The notes under the pieces: model-generated
The model's input: the letters and a program-made list of their open reading frames with translations, nothing else
Told to the model about the DNA's origin: nothing
Database searches by the model: none
Part shown: positions 62,919-64,000 of the stretch, piece by piece
Position numbering within the stretch: position 1 is the first letter of the stretch
Layout of the letters: the number at the start of each line of letters is the position of its first letter
Position numbers and translations under genes: made by a program
Assembly: GCA_013360195.1 (NCBI GenBank)
Contig: JABWCQ010000012.1
Span: 27,382-91,381 of the forward strand
Source of the DNA: a bacterium
Lineage (GTDB): Bacteria; Electryoneota; RPQS01
Direction: 5' to 3'
Length of the DNA: 64,000 nt

Positions 62919-63653
62919 ATGAAAAGCTTTGCCCTGATGATTATGTTGAGCGCTGTGATTTCTGCGAGCTATGATTGGGCGGGCGCTACGACCATGTATT
63001 TCGTTCCCGACACTGCGTACGCGGACCTCGGGGACACGGTGACCTTCACCGCCCACATTACCGCATCCGATACGGTACGTGGTTTTACAGTCTACATGGT
63101 CTATGACACGAATATCGTTGATCTCGTCGGCGCACCGACTCCGGGCGCCCTGATCGCCGGGCTGCCCGGGCTGGACTTCAGGTATGCCGACCACATTGTC
63201 GCCGCTCCCGCTTGGCTGGAAGTCGGCGCCACAGTTTTTGGTACAACTTATTGGGCAGGACCTGGCGCGCTATTTCAATTCAGTCTGGTGATGCGGGAGT
63301 GCGGAGTGGTTCCGATGACTGGCAGTTTCAGCATGCGGCGTCCGAACGGCAATTTCATTCCTGGAACGTTCTCACCGCCTGCAATTCTGGTTTGCGACGC
63401 GGTGCCGCTGGCACCCGACAGCCTGACCATTTTCTGGACGGGGACAGCGGCACACCTGCGTTGGAAGGCCGTAACTGAAAACGAGTTCGGCTTCCCGCTC
63501 GCCGACCCGCCAACGTATGTTGTCTATCGTGCCGAAGAGTTGCCCGCGTTTTCACCTTTCGCGCCGATTGACACCGTGAACACTCTCGAGTATGTTGACA
63601 GCACCGGCTTGGGTGAAGAACATTTATACTATGTTCGAGCTTTGATCGAATGA
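62919..63653 (+). CDS. Secreted cohesin-like/Fn3-like protein, paralogue of 56045-56866
   Basis: The 244-residue product has a signal peptide (SFALMIMLSAVISASYDWAGA), a cohesin-like domain (about 25-165: YADLGDTVTFTAHITASDTVRGFTVYM ... LFQFSLVMRECGVVPM) and a fibronectin-like tail (PDSLTIFWTGTAAHLRWKAV ... PTYVVYRAEELP). The order of domains and the linking PPDSL/APDSL-type segment match the gene at 56045, indicating duplication. No T9SS domain and no dockerin are seen, so it may bind the dockerin-like part of the giant protein or another partner. Function unknown. Confidence 0.8.
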   Translation: MKSFALMIMLSAVISASYDWAGATTMYFVPDTAYADLGDTVTFTAHITASDTVRGFTVYMVYDTNIVDLVGAPTPGALIAGLPGLDFRYADHIVAAPAWLEVGATVFGTTYWAGPGALFQFSLVMRECGVVPMTGSFSMRRPNGNFIPGTFSPPAILVCDAVPLAPDSLTIFWTGTAAHLRWKAVTENEFGFPLADPPTYVVYRAEELPAFSPFAPIDTVNTLEYVDSTGLGEEHLYYVRALIE

Positions 63654-63672
63654 CAGGGAGATTGGGAAGAGA

Positions 63673-63701
63673 AAAGCCCCCGCAGGTCGGGGGCTTTCTT
63701 G
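63673..63701. terminator. Bidirectional intrinsic terminator
   Basis: Stem AAAGCCCCCG / CGGGGGCTTT (63673-63682 and 63688-63697) with a five-base loop, A-rich on one side and TTCTTGTTTT on the other. It separates the convergent genes ending at 63653 and 63728. Confidence 0.88.
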
Positions 63702-63727
63702 TTTTGGTCAAGTAGGCTTTCGGCCTG

Positions 63728-64000
63728 TCAATGAATCAGTATCATCTTGCGCGCCAAGGTCTTTTCATTGTATTTCAGCACGTAAACGTAAATACCGGAG
63801 GCCACGTCAGCAGCGTTCCACTGTATCTCGTGTCTCCCTGCTTCTTGCAGACCGCTCTGCAATGTCGCGACTGCCTGACCGTTCGTATTGTAAACGGTAA
63901 GCGTTACATTGGCAGCGTCAGGAATCTCGTAGCGAATCACCGTAGAGGCATTGAACGGATTCGGATAGTTCTGCAGCAGCTCAACAGACTCCGGTATGGC
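63728..64000 (-). CDS. C-terminal end of a T9SS-exported protein (5' end outside the window)
   Basis: About 90 codons read through to the window edge. They form a complete T9SS type A sorting domain: LLQNYPNPFNASTVIRYEI, then V-T-L-T-V-Y-N-T-N-G-Q-A-V, AGRHEIQWNAAD, GIYVYVL and the C-terminal basic end ARKMILIH. The cargo part of the protein lies beyond position 64000 and is unknown. Confidence 0.88.
   Translation of the reverse strand, partial: AIPESVELLQNYPNPFNASTVIRYEIPDAANVTLTVYNTNGQAVATLQSGLQEAGRHEIQWNAADVASGIYVYVLKYNEKTLARKMILIH

Overview
The window looks like chromosome from a bacterium of the Fibrobacteres-Chlorobi-Bacteroidetes (FCB) superphylum. Several secreted proteins end in a type IX secretion (T9SS) C-terminal sorting domain carrying the PNPFNP motif (7760-8030, 62570-62832, 63728-64000). 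Many genes have purine-rich Shine-Dalgarno sequences (GGAGG, AGAGGA), which most Bacteroidota lack, so an uncultivated or deep-branching FCB lineage is more likely than a typical Bacteroidota. This placement is inference. No tRNA, rRNA, insertion sequence, prophage or CRISPR array was seen. Genes lie in long, tightly coupled operons separated by clear intrinsic terminators.

Layout. 1-6904 (minus): an electron-transfer operon with a membrane cytochrome b-like protein, a ferredoxin/FAD oxidoreductase, a membrane-anchored TPR protein, a 20-CxxCH cytochrome, a 31-CxxCH cytochrome and the start of another exported protein. 7159-9256 (minus): a YceI-like protein and a cupredoxin/YCF48-propeller/T9SS fusion. 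9683-12558 (plus): an NtrC-type two-component system, facing a consensus sigma-54 promoter that points at the cupredoxin gene. 12639-18760 (minus): a TetR-TolC-MFP-RND efflux operon with three operator-like repeats. 19173-21495 (plus): two secreted repeat/beta-helix proteins. 21570-24337 (minus): a 2-oxoacid:ferredoxin oxidoreductase. 24688-29124 (minus): ADP-forming acyl-CoA synthetase and malic enzyme. 29340-31369 (plus): an ArsR-rhodanese regulator and an 8-oxoguanine deaminase-like enzyme. 31444-36515 (minus): a five-gene set of aconitase-type isomerase subunits, CaiB-type CoA-transferase, HMG-CoA-lyase-type enzyme and isocitrate/isopropylmalate-type dehydrogenase. 36810-41335 (minus): a secreted CapA/PKD protein and a glutamine synthetase-family protein. 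41561-53214 (minus): a complete HoxEFUYH bidirectional [NiFe] hydrogenase with its protease, a putative nickel transporter and HypFCDEAB. 53545-55386 (minus): an OPT transporter. 56045-64000: cell-surface proteins with cohesin-like, dockerin-like, beta-helix and T9SS modules.

How it may fit together. H2/NAD(P)H cycling by Hox, ferredoxin production by the 2-oxoacid oxidoreductase, and ATP from acyl-CoA by the ADP-forming synthetase suggest a flexible anaerobic or facultative metabolism of organic acids. The multiheme operon could carry electrons from the membrane or a ferredoxin-like donor to the periplasm or cell surface. Three promoter regions of metabolic operons carry related TGTGA-N6-TCRC motifs, which may mark a shared CRP/FNR-family control. 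The best candidates for something undescribed are the 31-heme tandem-repeat cytochrome with its operon, the five-gene CoA-transferase/lyase/isomerase/dehydrogenase module, and the cohesin/dockerin/T9SS surface cluster.
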